Source: Pseudocolwellia agarivorans
GTDB lineage: Bacteria > Pseudomonadota > Gammaproteobacteria > Enterobacterales > Alteromonadaceae
Reading direction: 5' to 3'
Length of the DNA: 64,000 bases
Assembly: GCF_002000085.1 (NCBI RefSeq)
Contig: NZ_MUZU01000001.1
Span: 434,001 to 498,000 of the forward strand
The translations under genes and the position numbers were made by a program. The notes beneath the pieces are model-generated. The model saw only the letters and a program-made list of their open reading frames with translations, made no database searches and was not told the origin of the DNA. This document shows, one piece after another, positions 27,446 through 36,503 of the stretch; positions within the stretch are counted from its first letter, which is position 1; the number at the start of each line of letters is the position of its first letter.

Positions 27446-28933
27446 CTATTGATGAATACCTTGAACCTTATCAAAAACAGTTTCTATCTCTGACGATGGT
27501 TTATACGTTACTGAACTAACAAACAAAATAGTCGCCGTACAAACAATAAAACCGGGAACAATTTCATAAACCAAAGAACTAAGAGATTGCCCTCCAATTG
27601 AAACAGGAAGATATATCCAAAGCAAGACCGTTACTGCACCAGCGATAATGCCAGCTAATGCGCCATCTTTAGTCATTTTTTTCCAATAAAGACTTAATAT
27701 AACAACAGGCCCAAAAGCTGCTCCAAAGCCAGCCCATGCATTACTTACAATATCTAAAATAGAACTATTAGGATCTTGAGCTAAAAATATAGCTAATAAC
27801 GCCACACAACAAACAGAAACTCTACCTATAAAGACTAATTGCTTATCTGAAGCCTGTTGATTACAAAATAACTGATAAAAATCATTCGTTAATGAGCTTG
27901 AAGTGACTAACAGCTGTGATGAAATAGTACTCATAATCGCCGCTAAAATAGCAGCAAGTAAAAAACCAGCAATTAATGGATCGAAAAGTAATTGAGACAA
28001 AACGATAAAAATAGTTTCAGGATCTTTAATATCTAAATTAGCTGATGAAGCATAAGCGATACCAGCAAAGCCCGTTGCCATAGCACCACATACAGAAACA
28101 ATCATCCAACTCATACCTATATTTCTAGCAACGGGAATATCTTTAACAGAACGAATAGCCATAAAACGAACAATAATATGAGGTTGCCCAAAATACCCTA
28201 AACCCCAAGCTAACGATGAAATAATAGTGATTAACGTAACACCACTAAACATATCTAATAAATCAGGGTCAATTGCAACAACACTTTGATGAAGTTCGTT
28301 AATCCCACCTACATCCATAACAACAACAACAGGCACTAAAATCAAAGCTATAAACATAATACAACCTTGAACAAAGTCAGTTAAACTTACTGCTAAAAAA
28401 CCACCAAATAACGTATAAGCAACAACAACACCTGCAGTTATATATAAACCTAGTTCATAAGACAATCCAAAGGCACTCTCAAATAGCTTCCCTCCGGCCA
28501 CAACCCCTGATGAAGTATAAACAGTAAAAAAAACAACAATAACAAGTGATGCAACAACCCTCAATACATGAGTATTATCATTAAAACGATTCTCAAAGTA
28601 ATCAGGTAGAGTGATAGCATCATTAGCGAGTTCGGTATAAGTTCTTAAACGCGGAGCAACAATAATATAATTAAGTAACGCACCAAAAGTTAAACCTATC
28701 GCCACCCAAATACTACTTAAACCTGAGACAAACATTGCTCCAGGAAGGCCCATTAACATCCAACCACTCATATCTGAGGCGCCAGCAGATAATGCCGTTA
28801 CAGAAGGACTCAAACTTCGTCCTCCCAACATATAACCAGAAATATCTTTTACTGACTTCCGATAGGAATACACACCAATAAAAATCATTAAAATAAAATA
28901 AATAGCTAATGAAATATAATTACCAACTTCCAA
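27446..28933 (-). CDS. putP: Sodium/proline symporter
   Basis: A 495-residue solute:sodium symporter with about thirteen membrane helices. The sequence GRSLSPSVTALSAGASDMSGWMLMGLPGA (about 38-66) and LTFGALLNYIIVAPRLRTYTE are characteristic of PutP; the length is also right (E. coli 502). It imports proline with Na+ as nutrient or osmolyte. No putA lies beside it. It is divergent from the EAL-HDOD gene. Confidence 0.95.
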   Translation of the reverse strand: MEVGNYISLAIYFILMIFIGVYSYRKSVKDISGYMLGGRSLSPSVTALSAGASDMSGWMLMGLPGAMFVSGLSSIWVAIGLTFGALLNYIIVAPRLRTYTELANDAITLPDYFENRFNDNTHVLRVVASLVIVVFFTVYTSSGVVAGGKLFESAFGLSYELGLYITAGVVVAYTLFGGFLAVSLTDFVQGCIMFIALILVPVVVVMDVGGINELHQSVVAIDPDLLDMFSGVTLITIISSLAWGLGYFGQPHIIVRFMAIRSVKDIPVARNIGMSWMIVSVCGAMATGFAGIAYASSANLDIKDPETIFIVLSQLLFDPLIAGFLLAAILAAIMSTISSQLLVTSSSLTNDFYQLFCNQQASDKQLVFIGRVSVCCVALLAIFLAQDPNSSILDIVSNAWAGFGAAFGPVVILSLYWKKMTKDGALAGIIAGAVTVLLWIYLPVSIGGQSLSSLVYEIVPGFIVCTATILFVSSVTYKPSSEIETVFDKVQGIHQ

Positions 28934-29246
28934 ATTGCTCTCCTCTTAGAATAAGTAATTTAAAAGGTAACATACTAAAGCATAAGTATATATTTTATAT
29001 CTTAAACATGTATTAGCTCTTATTTACTAACGTATAAAATATATTACAAAAAAAACAAAAAACTTAATGAAATAACCTATTAATTACAATATATTCTTAC
29101 TAACGAAGGAAAACTCTATATAAATCAAATTATTTTTACTTATTTTGTATTCATCTCAGGAAAAATTTAAGATCTAAGTGTATAGTTCATATGTGGGTGA
29201 ATACTTTTAAAACCGATTAAAGTCAAAATAGAGTACTAGGGGTAAT
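28934..29246. other. 313-bp divergent region, putP / EAL-HDOD
   Basis: Very AT-rich sequence between two diverging genes; both promoters should be here. I see no clear operator palindrome, RNA gene or small open frame with an RBS. Confidence 0.5.
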
Positions 29247-30467
29247 ATGTATTTTTACGCGGCTAGACAGCCTATTTTAGATATAAACAAAAAACTATAT
29301 GCATACGAATTACTTTTTCGAGATAGCATAGACAATGTTTTTCCAGATGTTGATGGCGATGTGGCAACCAGTAAAATGGTTGAAGCCAGTAAATTCAATA
29401 TGGGTATATCTGAATTCACTTCAAATAAACCAGCGTTTATTAATTTTACTCTTGAAACCTTAAGTAAAGGTTACCCTGAAATGCTAACGACTGATGAAGT
29501 CGTTGTTGAAATTTTAGAAACAATAAAACCGGGTAAGCGTTTATTAGCTCTATGTAAGGATTTATATGAAAAAGGATACACACTCGCACTCGACGATTAT
29601 GAACATCAAGCGGTTTGGTCACACTTTTATCCTTATATAAAAATAATTAAAATTGATTGGCAAGTATCAAATGTTGACGAAATTAAAGAAGTTATTTCCG
29701 CAATAGAAAAATTTCCTCATATCAAGTTATTGGCTGAAAAAGTAGAAACATACGAAGAATATAACCAAGCCGTTGAATTAGGTTGTGAATTATTTCAAGG
29801 TTTCTTTTTTGCTAAGCCTGAAATGATCAAAACAAAATCATTATCTCCATCTCAAATGGCAATGGCAGAACTTCTTTATGAAACATCAAAGCCGGATTTA
29901 GACTTGGTAAGCATTACCTCTGTTTTTGAACGCGATGTTACACTTTCGTACAAATTATTAAGATACGCCAATTCAGCTATTTTTAGAAGAAGAGCTGAAA
30001 TATCTACCATTAAACAAGCCTTAGTGACATTAGGACTAGTAGAATTAAAACGATTTATAGGATTAATGTTTACCGCAAATATCAATCCAGATAAGCCCTC
30101 AGAACTAATTAATTCAGCAATGGCAAGAGCTAAATTTTGTGAACTTGCGGCTGAAAACGTAAAAAGTAATATAAATAGCTCTATCGCTTTCTTAACAGGT
30201 TTACTCTCGCTGATAGATGCAATATTAGATGAAGATATTGAAAGTGTTTTAGCTAAATTACCGCTAGCTCAAGAAATTAAAGATACTTTACTCACAAAAA
30301 AAGGTGATATGGCTCAACTAATTCAATTGGTTGAATTTATAGAGCACGCACAATGGGATGAGTCTGCCGCAACAATGGATAAACTAGGCTTAACAAAAGA
30401 CCAAACCATTGAATATTATAACCAAGCACTTTCTTGGGCTGATGAACAAAGCTTATTAACAAGTTAA
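29247..30467 (+). CDS. EAL-HDOD (YuxH-type) signalling protein
   Basis: A 406-residue cytoplasmic protein. The N-terminal half (1-200) is an EAL-like fold in which the signature is YELLFR instead of EALxR, and the usual DDFGTG is LDDYEHQ. Cyclic-di-GMP hydrolysis is therefore unlikely. The C-terminal half is an HDOD domain (VFERDVTLSYKLLRYANSAIFRR and IKQALVTLGLVELKRF). Such proteins act as binding or regulatory modules. The RBS is AGGGG. A hairpin follows, so it is probably transcribed alone. Confidence 0.92.
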   Translation: MYFYAARQPILDINKKLYAYELLFRDSIDNVFPDVDGDVATSKMVEASKFNMGISEFTSNKPAFINFTLETLSKGYPEMLTTDEVVVEILETIKPGKRLLALCKDLYEKGYTLALDDYEHQAVWSHFYPYIKIIKIDWQVSNVDEIKEVISAIEKFPHIKLLAEKVETYEEYNQAVELGCELFQGFFFAKPEMIKTKSLSPSQMAMAELLYETSKPDLDLVSITSVFERDVTLSYKLLRYANSAIFRRRAEISTIKQALVTLGLVELKRFIGLMFTANINPDKPSELINSAMARAKFCELAAENVKSNINSSIAFLTGLLSLIDAILDEDIESVLAKLPLAQEIKDTLLTKKGDMAQLIQLVEFIEHAQWDESAATMDKLGLTKDQTIEYYNQALSWADEQSLLTS

Positions 30468-30496
30468 AAGCTGATTAAACATATAACTTAAAACAG

Positions 30497-30518
30497 GGCG
30501 CTTTTAGCGTCTTTTTTT
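30497..30518 (+). terminator. Intrinsic terminator after the EAL-HDOD gene
   Basis: GGCGCT/AGCGTC stem (one G-U pair) with a TTT loop, followed by a run of seven T. Confidence 0.75.
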
Positions 30519-30589
30519 ATTATCTAAATTTAAATAACCGTTACAATGAAGTAATCTCCAAACAGCTCAAATAATATGGAAACAATAGC

Positions 30590-31264
30590 ATGCAAGAACA
30601 CGACTCATCACCACTAACCGATTTTATAGAATATCCACAAGATGAGATGCTATTAAAATCGCAAGAATTTTATACCAACATAAAACGCAGACATTCTATT
30701 AGAAAGTTTAGCGATCGTACTGTGCCGAAAGAGATTATTGAAAACTGTATTAAAGCTGCGGGAACTGCGCCAAGTGGTGCTAATCATCAACCATGGCATT
30801 TTGTAGCAATACACTCACATGATGTAAAAAAGCAAATACGCGAACAAGCTGAAGCCCATGAGCAAAATTTTTATAATGGTAGAGCCAGTGATGAATGGTT
30901 AGATGCCTTAAAACCTTTAGGTACTGATGCAAATAAACCTTACTTAGAACATGCGCCGTGGTTAATTGCGATATTTAGCGAAAAGAAAGGAGGCATAACA
31001 GCTGAAGAAAAAAACACGAATTATTATGTACATGAATCGGTAGGTATAGCGACGGGGTTTTTGATTAATGCCCTGCATTCGTCAGGTTTAGCGACATTAA
31101 CTCATACACCTAAACCTATGACATTTTTAAGTAAAGTATGTAATAGAAGCGATAATGAACGACCATACATGCTCATAATTGCTGGCTACCCTGCTGAAGA
31201 TGCAAGCATACCTCACCATGCAACCACTAAAAAAAGTATTAATGATATTGCGACTTTTTTATAG
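30590..31264 (+). CDS. Nitroreductase-fold flavoprotein, iodotyrosine-deiodinase-like
   Basis: A 224-residue FMN protein. The nitroreductase core starts at RRHSIRKFSDRTVP (33-46), with TAPSGANHQPWHF (59-71) as the FMN loop. Residues Glu91, Tyr95 and Lys116, in EQNFYNGRASDEWLDAL and TDANKPYLEHAPW, match the Glu/Tyr/Lys set that clamps the zwitterion of halotyrosines in iodotyrosine deiodinase, including its bacterial members. Reductive dehalogenation of halotyrosine is therefore plausible, though other substrates are possible. It stands alone, with no transport or tyrosine genes beside it. Confidence 0.85.
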   Translation: MQEHDSSPLTDFIEYPQDEMLLKSQEFYTNIKRRHSIRKFSDRTVPKEIIENCIKAAGTAPSGANHQPWHFVAIHSHDVKKQIREQAEAHEQNFYNGRASDEWLDALKPLGTDANKPYLEHAPWLIAIFSEKKGGITAEEKNTNYYVHESVGIATGFLINALHSSGLATLTHTPKPMTFLSKVCNRSDNERPYMLIIAGYPAEDASIPHHATTKKSINDIATFL

Positions 31265-31361
31265 ATTTCAGTTTAGATACATACTTACATAGTGAAAAAT
31301 AAGCGCTAAATTCTTTCAGCCAATTATTAACATTACTGCCTGAGAAAGTTATCGACACATA

Positions 31362-31418
31362 TATACCCGTTATCATTCAAGCACTCTGAAATACGCATTT
31401 TGATTGCTAACGGGTATA
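31362..31418. mobile_element. 57-bp inverted-repeat element (short MITE copy)
   Basis: Ends are perfect 11-bp inverted repeats TATACCCGTTA (31362-31372) and TAACGGGTATA (31408-31418). The first 20 bp equal those of the 360-bp element at 42227, and the rest equals that element's last part (CACTCTGAAATA and right end). It therefore looks like an internal-deletion form of the same element. It sits in the gap between convergent genes. Confidence 0.75.
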
Positions 31419-31419
31419 G

Positions 31420-31635
31420 CTAAAGCTCAAAATCTAAAGCAATATCGGTACAGCCTTTAGTACAATATAGCCCTGGTGTTTTAGATTGCTCAGGTAATAC
31501 AAGCTTTATTTGCGTACCGCAGGTTTCGCAAGTAATAACCCTCCCCGCCATGACTTTTTTTATTAACGCTTTTTGGTTATTAAATGATTTAGCACTCGTT
31601 TTTTTGATGCCATCAAATTTTTTAATATCAATCAT
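31420..31635 (-). CDS. Small four-cysteine protein, zinc-ribbon-like
   Basis: A 71-residue hypothetical protein. A basic N-terminal half (MIDIKKFDGIKKTSAK) is followed by CETCGTQ (about 36-42) and YCTKGCTDI (about 57-65), i.e. two C-x2-4-C pairs likely to bind zinc. It lies 26 bp after the RraB-like gene on the same strand, so they are probably cotranscribed. A nucleic-acid or protein-binding role is possible; I do not recognise the family. Confidence 0.65.
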   Translation of the reverse strand: MIDIKKFDGIKKTSAKSFNNQKALIKKVMAGRVITCETCGTQIKLVLPEQSKTPGLYCTKGCTDIALDFEL

Positions 31636-31661
31636 AGTGCTCTTTAGCTTATAGAAAGGAA

Positions 31662-32003
31662 CTAATTAACTGGAAAATAAAAACCATCAAATACCCCTTC
31701 AAAAGGCGCTGAGCTTTCGGTTAATAAATGGCGGTAAGCCGTAATATTTTCATACGAAGCACCAATAAACGGATAAGCGGTAACTTCCCATGGATAATCA
31801 GCATTTTCATCAAACGGACATAAAGACAATTTTTGGTTGTTTTCTAATAATAAATGACCAAACTTTAGTGCTTGCTCTTGCGACTTAAAAATAACAGTAA
31901 ATTCAATTTCTCTTTCTTGGTTAATATCATTTCCCGTATTAACGGCATCCCATAAGTATTCACCAATATCATCTTGAGGAAAAAGTGTTAAATCACGTTC
32001 CAT
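31662..32003 (-). CDS. RraB-like ribonuclease E inhibitor family protein
   Basis: A 113-residue acidic protein resembling the RraB domain (GEYLWDAVNTGNDINQEREIEFTVIF; YPWEVTAYPFIGASYENITAYRHLL; GVFDGFYFP). RraB binds RNase E and changes RNA turnover in E. coli. The match is to the family, and it is divergent from E. coli RraB, so the target is not certain. It shares a direction with the four-cysteine gene downstream. Confidence 0.72.
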   Translation of the reverse strand: MERDLTLFPQDDIGEYLWDAVNTGNDINQEREIEFTVIFKSQEQALKFGHLLLENNQKLSLCPFDENADYPWEVTAYPFIGASYENITAYRHLLTESSAPFEGVFDGFYFPVN

Positions 32004-32150
32004 TACAACCCCTGCTATTTAATTAAAAGTATCATTTCATTAATTTTGTATATTACTATCAAAAGTCCGACAGATCATTGTCTTGTTTGATAAACTACAC
32101 CTTATAACTTTAGCTTGAACTATTTTCGTTCTACTTATTTGAAAAACTCA

Positions 32151-33059
32151 ATGAACACTTCTGATAATATTATTTTTGAAAAACACCTTATTGTTACTAC
32201 TGAGGCGAGCAATGCATTAATTGAATTAGACGCGGTTTGTAACATAAGTATTGCGGATATAAAAAAAGCGATAGCTAAAGGTGCCTTGTGGTTAACTAGA
32301 GGTAAATCAACTCAGCGTTTTCGTCGATTAAAAAAAACCTTAAAAAAAGGTGATGAATTACATTTTTATTATAACGAAGGTGTACTTAAGCAAGAGCCTA
32401 ATGAAGCAATCTTAATCGAAGATATGGGCGATTATAGTGTATGGTACAAACCTTACGGTATGCTCTCGCAAGGCTCTAAATGGAGCGACCATTGTACAAT
32501 AGCACGTTGGGCTCAAACTCATTTACAGCCAGAGCGTCCTGTATTTATTGTGCATCGATTAGACCGGGCGGCAACGGGTTTTATTGTTATTGCTCATACA
32601 AAAAAAATGGCACAAGCTTTTAGTCAAAAATTTGAACATCATCAATTAGAAAAACATTATCTAATTTTAGTTCATGGTGATCATAACCAACGCTCACAAC
32701 CTGACAATATTAGTATTAACGTGGATGGGAAGAAAGCACTCAGTACTTTTACTTGTATTGATTACAATAGAAATATTGATGTGTCTTTAGTTAACGTAAA
32801 AATAGAGTCGGGTAGAAAACACCAAATACGTATTCACTCGGCTAGTATTGGCATGCCGGTTATTGGTGACAGATTACATGGTAATAAAGAAAAAGATAAT
32901 GTGCTTGAAGAGAAGATTAAAAAAAATATTGATCTGCAGCTGTGTGCATTTTCGTTATCGTTTGATTGCCCTTTAGGTGAAATAAACACAACACCTGAGT
33001 ATAAAACCTTTAGCTTACCAGAGCACCTAAGGCCTTCCTTAGCTGCTCTAACAATTTAG
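32151..33059 (+). CDS. RluA-family RNA pseudouridine synthase
   Basis: Converts uridine to pseudouridine in RNA. The RluA signature HRLDRAATG lies near residue 135, with Asp as nucleophile. GRKHQIRIH and PVIGDRLHG follow. An N-terminal S4-like basic region (KKAIAKGALWLTRGKSTQRFRRLKK) is present. I use ATG 32151 (302 residues); an upstream TTG at 32115 is possible, but neither start has a good RBS. The target RNA cannot be told from sequence. It is convergent with dapA, 13 bp apart. Confidence 0.9.
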   Translation: MNTSDNIIFEKHLIVTTEASNALIELDAVCNISIADIKKAIAKGALWLTRGKSTQRFRRLKKTLKKGDELHFYYNEGVLKQEPNEAILIEDMGDYSVWYKPYGMLSQGSKWSDHCTIARWAQTHLQPERPVFIVHRLDRAATGFIVIAHTKKMAQAFSQKFEHHQLEKHYLILVHGDHNQRSQPDNISINVDGKKALSTFTCIDYNRNIDVSLVNVKIESGRKHQIRIHSASIGMPVIGDRLHGNKEKDNVLEEKIKKNIDLQLCAFSLSFDCPLGEINTTPEYKTFSLPEHLRPSLAALTI

Positions 33060-33072
33060 CATTAAATAAAAG

Positions 33073-33981
33073 TTAAGCTCTGTAAGTAAAGTCGTCGTCA
33101 GACATTAGCGATAAACCATCACCAACAAGATCACTACTATCTATCTCTTTTAAAAGCGCTAAGCCCTCTTCTCTTTGCTGAAGGTTTAATGCTTGATATG
33201 GCAATCTAAACACAGGGTTAACCGCTTTGGTCATCATAAGTGCCGTATTTAATGCAATAGGGTTAGGCTCGCAGAACATCCAGCTCATTAAGTTTTTAAC
33301 ACTATCGTTTAACGCATGATCAGGTTTATCCATTAATGTACGCATAATTTTAGGAATAATATTAGACGTAACAGAAATTACACCATGCGAACCGAACTCA
33401 TGTCTACCCGCAAAACTTTCATCATCATTACCCGACCAACAAGCAATGCCTTGTTTTTCGTAGTAAGCAATACGATCATTGCCTGTACATTCTTTTACAC
33501 CAATAAAGTTTTTATGAGTCGATAAGGGTTCGATAATATCAGGAGTCACATCTTGCCCTGTTCTACCCGGTACATTGTAAATAAAAGCAGGACCAATTTC
33601 TAAAACCGCTTTAAAGTGTTCTAAAACCCCTTTCTCTGAAGTACGTCCATAATATGGGTTAATTTGTAAAGCAGCATGCATCCCCATAGCAAAACCATTT
33701 TTTGTTGCTTTTATTGCTTCACGGGTATTATTGCTACCCGTATTTCCCACAATAATTAACTGTTCACCGTATTGATTAACGCTATGAGCAATAAGCATTA
33801 AATGCTCTTCCCAGCTGAGTAAGTGACCTTCGCCAGTAGTGCCTCCAACAATAATTCCGTCTACGCCAGCTTCTAGTTGTTTAGCCACAAGTAAGTCATA
33901 GGTCGCAAGGTCTATTTCACCTTTCTCATTATAAGGAGTTTTTATTGCTGTGATTAAACTTGCGTCTTTAATTCTTTTCAT
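33073..33981 (-). CDS. dapA: 4-Hydroxy-tetrahydrodipicolinate synthase, plant-type
   Basis: Condenses pyruvate with aspartate semialdehyde in lysine/diaminopimelate synthesis. Catalytic Lys163 (GVKECTG), Tyr135 (YNVPGR), Arg140 and the GGTTGEG loop are present. The sequence follows the plant chloroplast enzymes much more closely than E. coli DapA: GGTTGEGHLLSWEEHLMLI, GNTGSNNTREAI, MHAALQINPYYGRTS, CWSGNDDESF, EPNPIALNTAL, PVFRLPY and the acidic DDDF near the C-terminus. It may not be the only dapA in this genome. Other NAL-family aldolase roles are less likely given this match. Confidence 0.9.
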   Translation of the reverse strand: MKRIKDASLITAIKTPYNEKGEIDLATYDLLVAKQLEAGVDGIIVGGTTGEGHLLSWEEHLMLIAHSVNQYGEQLIIVGNTGSNNTREAIKATKNGFAMGMHAALQINPYYGRTSEKGVLEHFKAVLEIGPAFIYNVPGRTGQDVTPDIIEPLSTHKNFIGVKECTGNDRIAYYEKQGIACWSGNDDESFAGRHEFGSHGVISVTSNIIPKIMRTLMDKPDHALNDSVKNLMSWMFCEPNPIALNTALMMTKAVNPVFRLPYQALNLQQREEGLALLKEIDSSDLVGDGLSLMSDDDFTYRA

Positions 33982-34097
33982 TGCTCTCTCAAAATTTAAA
34001 AAAATGCGGTAAATAGTATTCGTTCAAAAAACGAAAAACATTTACATAAATCTAACTTACAATAGATAACAGTGCTATTAGCTAAATCAAACTGTCA

Positions 34098-34484
34098 CTA
34101 GCAGTGTGCTATTTTATCAACAACACGCCTTAGGATAAATACTTCTTCAGTAATTATGTGTTGGTATTTTACAATGTTGCTGTCTAATTCCAGTACTTTA
34201 TAGGCTTGATAATTTTCTTCATCAGCCATATCAGCACCGTAATGCTCTTCATCGATGAGCTCACCTTTTGTTATGGTAAAGTGAATATCGCCTACTAATC
34301 CCCAATCCCCCAACTCAGTAATTTCTTCAACAACTTCTCCTTGTTGATTATATTGAATAAATGAAAATTCAAAACTACCGTCTGGCTCTATACGGGCAAA
34401 CTCTGTCATTTGGTTACCATGGGCATCGGAATCTCCACGATACCAGTACCCTAAAAGCATATTTCGATCAAATAGCTTAGCCAA
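34098..34484 (-). CDS. Conserved-looking hypothetical acidic protein
   Basis: A 128-residue acidic protein. Start is TTG at 34484, supported by AAGGAG ten bases upstream. The sequence is rich in alternating hydrophobic and polar residues with aromatic pairs (LGYWYRGDSD, SFEFSFIQYN, DWGLVGDIHFTIT), suggesting a small beta-barrel like lipocalin-type domains. No signal peptide is seen. I do not recognise the family. It is divergent from cinA. Confidence 0.6.
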   Translation of the reverse strand: MAKLFDRNMLLGYWYRGDSDAHGNQMTEFARIEPDGSFEFSFIQYNQQGEVVEEITELGDWGLVGDIHFTITKGELIDEEHYGADMADEENYQAYKVLELDSNIVKYQHIITEEVFILRRVVDKIAHC

Positions 34485-34649
34485 AATATAAGTACTCCTT
34501 AACCTAAAGCCTTGTATTTATTCTAACGCTAAACAGGTTTATTAGATACGTTTGAGTCGACATTAATAGAACAAAATCAATGATAAAAGTATAAATATAT
34601 CAAGATAGTATTTATGATAATCCCTATTATTATTTTTTAAGGTTAATTC

Positions 34650-35927
34650 ATGTCTCATATCAATTTGCAATTACTACTTACGGGTAATGAACTTATAAAC
34701 GGTGATGTTATTGATACCAACTCCGCCTATATAGCCAAGCAATTGAAAGATATAGGTATTGATGTTAACCGACGTGTAACTCTAGCCGATAGCTTACCTA
34801 CACTTATTAATGAAATAAAAGTAATGAGTGAAATTGCGGACATACTTATTATAAATGGAGGATTAGGCCCAACAAGTGATGACCTAACCTCTGAAGCGTT
34901 ATCTATTGCCGCAAACTTAACTTTAAAAGAAAATCCACAAGCTATTAAGCACCTTCAACTATGGGCAGAAAAAAGAGAATTAACACTTGATAAAGCTAAC
35001 TTAAAACAAGCCTTATTACCTGAAAATTGCAATATTATTCATAATAAAACAGGCAGTGCAGTGGGGATTCACATCAAGCTAAATAATTGTGATATTTTTT
35101 GCACGCCCGGAGTACCGAGCGAATTAAAAATAATGCTTAATGAAGAAATACTTCCTCAATTAAAAAGTAAATTACCGAAACAAGAATTTCTTCATACTAC
35201 GCGATTACAAACCTTTGGTATTGGTGAGTCCAAACTTCAAATGTTAATTGATGAACACTTACCTGACTTACCATCAAATATAGAAATCGGTTACCGTGCT
35301 AACTCCCCTACTTTAGAACTAAAATTAACCACTCACACAAAAGCGGCCTACACATTAAAAGAAACATGGCTAACAAAAGTACATCAGGTATTGGATGACC
35401 ATATATTAGGTGAAATAAAAGACGATGACTTAACTTTGCCTATATGTGTGTTTCAGCAATTATTAGATAATAAATTAACGATAACCACGGCTGAATCTTG
35501 TACAGGTGGTTTAATTGCAAGCCAAATAACCGCGTTAGCAGGTTCTTCTCAAATATTTGAAGCCGGTTATGTAACTTACTCCAATAAAATGAAAACTAAA
35601 ATGCTGTCAGTTCCACCAACAACATTAGAGAGTTATGGTGCCGTGAGTAAAGAAACCGTTATTGCCATGGCAAAAGGTGCGCTTGAGCATAGTAATGCTG
35701 ATATAGCTATAGCCGTATCAGGTATAGCAGGCCCAACAGGTGGCACAAAAGAAAAGCCAACAGGTACGGTATGGATAGCATGGGGAAATACTACTTTTAT
35801 TAATACTCAACATTTTATTATAAAAAGTGATAGAAATAGCTTCCAAAAAATAGTGGCAGCAAGATGCTTAGATTTAGTTCGTAGACTTCTAATTAAAAGT
35901 AACCATAAGCCTTTATACATAAAATAA
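34650..35927 (+). CDS. cinA: CinA family nicotinamide-nucleotide amidohydrolase
   Basis: A 425-residue two-domain protein. The N-terminal MoCF/MogA-like domain (about 1-170) has TGNELINGDVIDTNSAYIA and INGGLGPTSDDLT. The C-terminal CinA/PncC domain (about 265-420) has TTAESCTGGLIA and VSGIAGPTGGTKEKPTGTVWI, which hydrolyses nicotinamide mononucleotide to nicotinate mononucleotide in NAD recycling. The full two-domain form is present, in contrast to E. coli PncC, which has only the C-terminal part. Confidence 0.93.
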   Translation: MSHINLQLLLTGNELINGDVIDTNSAYIAKQLKDIGIDVNRRVTLADSLPTLINEIKVMSEIADILIINGGLGPTSDDLTSEALSIAANLTLKENPQAIKHLQLWAEKRELTLDKANLKQALLPENCNIIHNKTGSAVGIHIKLNNCDIFCTPGVPSELKIMLNEEILPQLKSKLPKQEFLHTTRLQTFGIGESKLQMLIDEHLPDLPSNIEIGYRANSPTLELKLTTHTKAAYTLKETWLTKVHQVLDDHILGEIKDDDLTLPICVFQQLLDNKLTITTAESCTGGLIASQITALAGSSQIFEAGYVTYSNKMKTKMLSVPPTTLESYGAVSKETVIAMAKGALEHSNADIAIAVSGIAGPTGGTKEKPTGTVWIAWGNTTFINTQHFIIKSDRNSFQKIVAARCLDLVRRLLIKSNHKPLYIK

Positions 35928-36142
35928 TGTAAATTTTTTAAAGGCTTATTTACTGAGATAGGCCTGTTATTTATTGCTTAGTAAATTAAAACTTTATATA
36001 TTTAGTATTAAAGCAGTTTTTATTGCTATTATTTCTGTTAAGTAAAACTTTATAACCAACGTATTTTATTATAATTTTTATAAAAAACTTACCCATTCTC
36101 ATGAATACAATTTAAATCAGTAGATAAAATTAGGGACTTATT

Positions 36143-36469
36143 TTGATTGAAAAAAACTTTATCACCAGTGGAAGAAACACAATAATCCACAAAAATAGAA
36201 AATTTGATCTTTTAATCATTAATGGTGGTCACCCTGTTATTATTATTAGTAATAGAGGTATTGGTGTATACACTGGTGAAGTCCCACGTAAAAGATCTGA
36301 AGCCAAAAAAGTTTACCAAGAAGTGATTGATATAGGCTCTGTCGAATGCTTTGGTGAAGAAAAAACGCTCTTGTTTATCCAAGCTTTAGATAATAAAGAA
36401 TACAAAATTGATTATTCAAAAATAAATACCCCTGCATTTATTAAAATACATCAAGAAAGTTATATTTAA
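36143..36469 (+). CDS. Hypothetical protein beside the DUF342 gene
   Basis: A 108-residue protein of unknown family. It starts with TTG at 36143, with AGGGA six bases upstream. It is predicted as a mixed alpha/beta small protein with a hydrophobic strand pair (DLLIINGGHPVIIISNRGIGVYTG) and no signal peptide. It ends 34 bp before the DUF342 gene in the same direction, so both probably share a transcript and a function. Confidence 0.6.
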   Translation: MIEKNFITSGRNTIIHKNRKFDLLIINGGHPVIIISNRGIGVYTGEVPRKRSEAKKVYQEVIDIGSVECFGEEKTLLFIQALDNKEYKIDYSKINTPAFIKIHQESYI

Positions 36470-36503
36470 ATAATAAAAATATATAACATGGAGATTACAT
36501 TAC

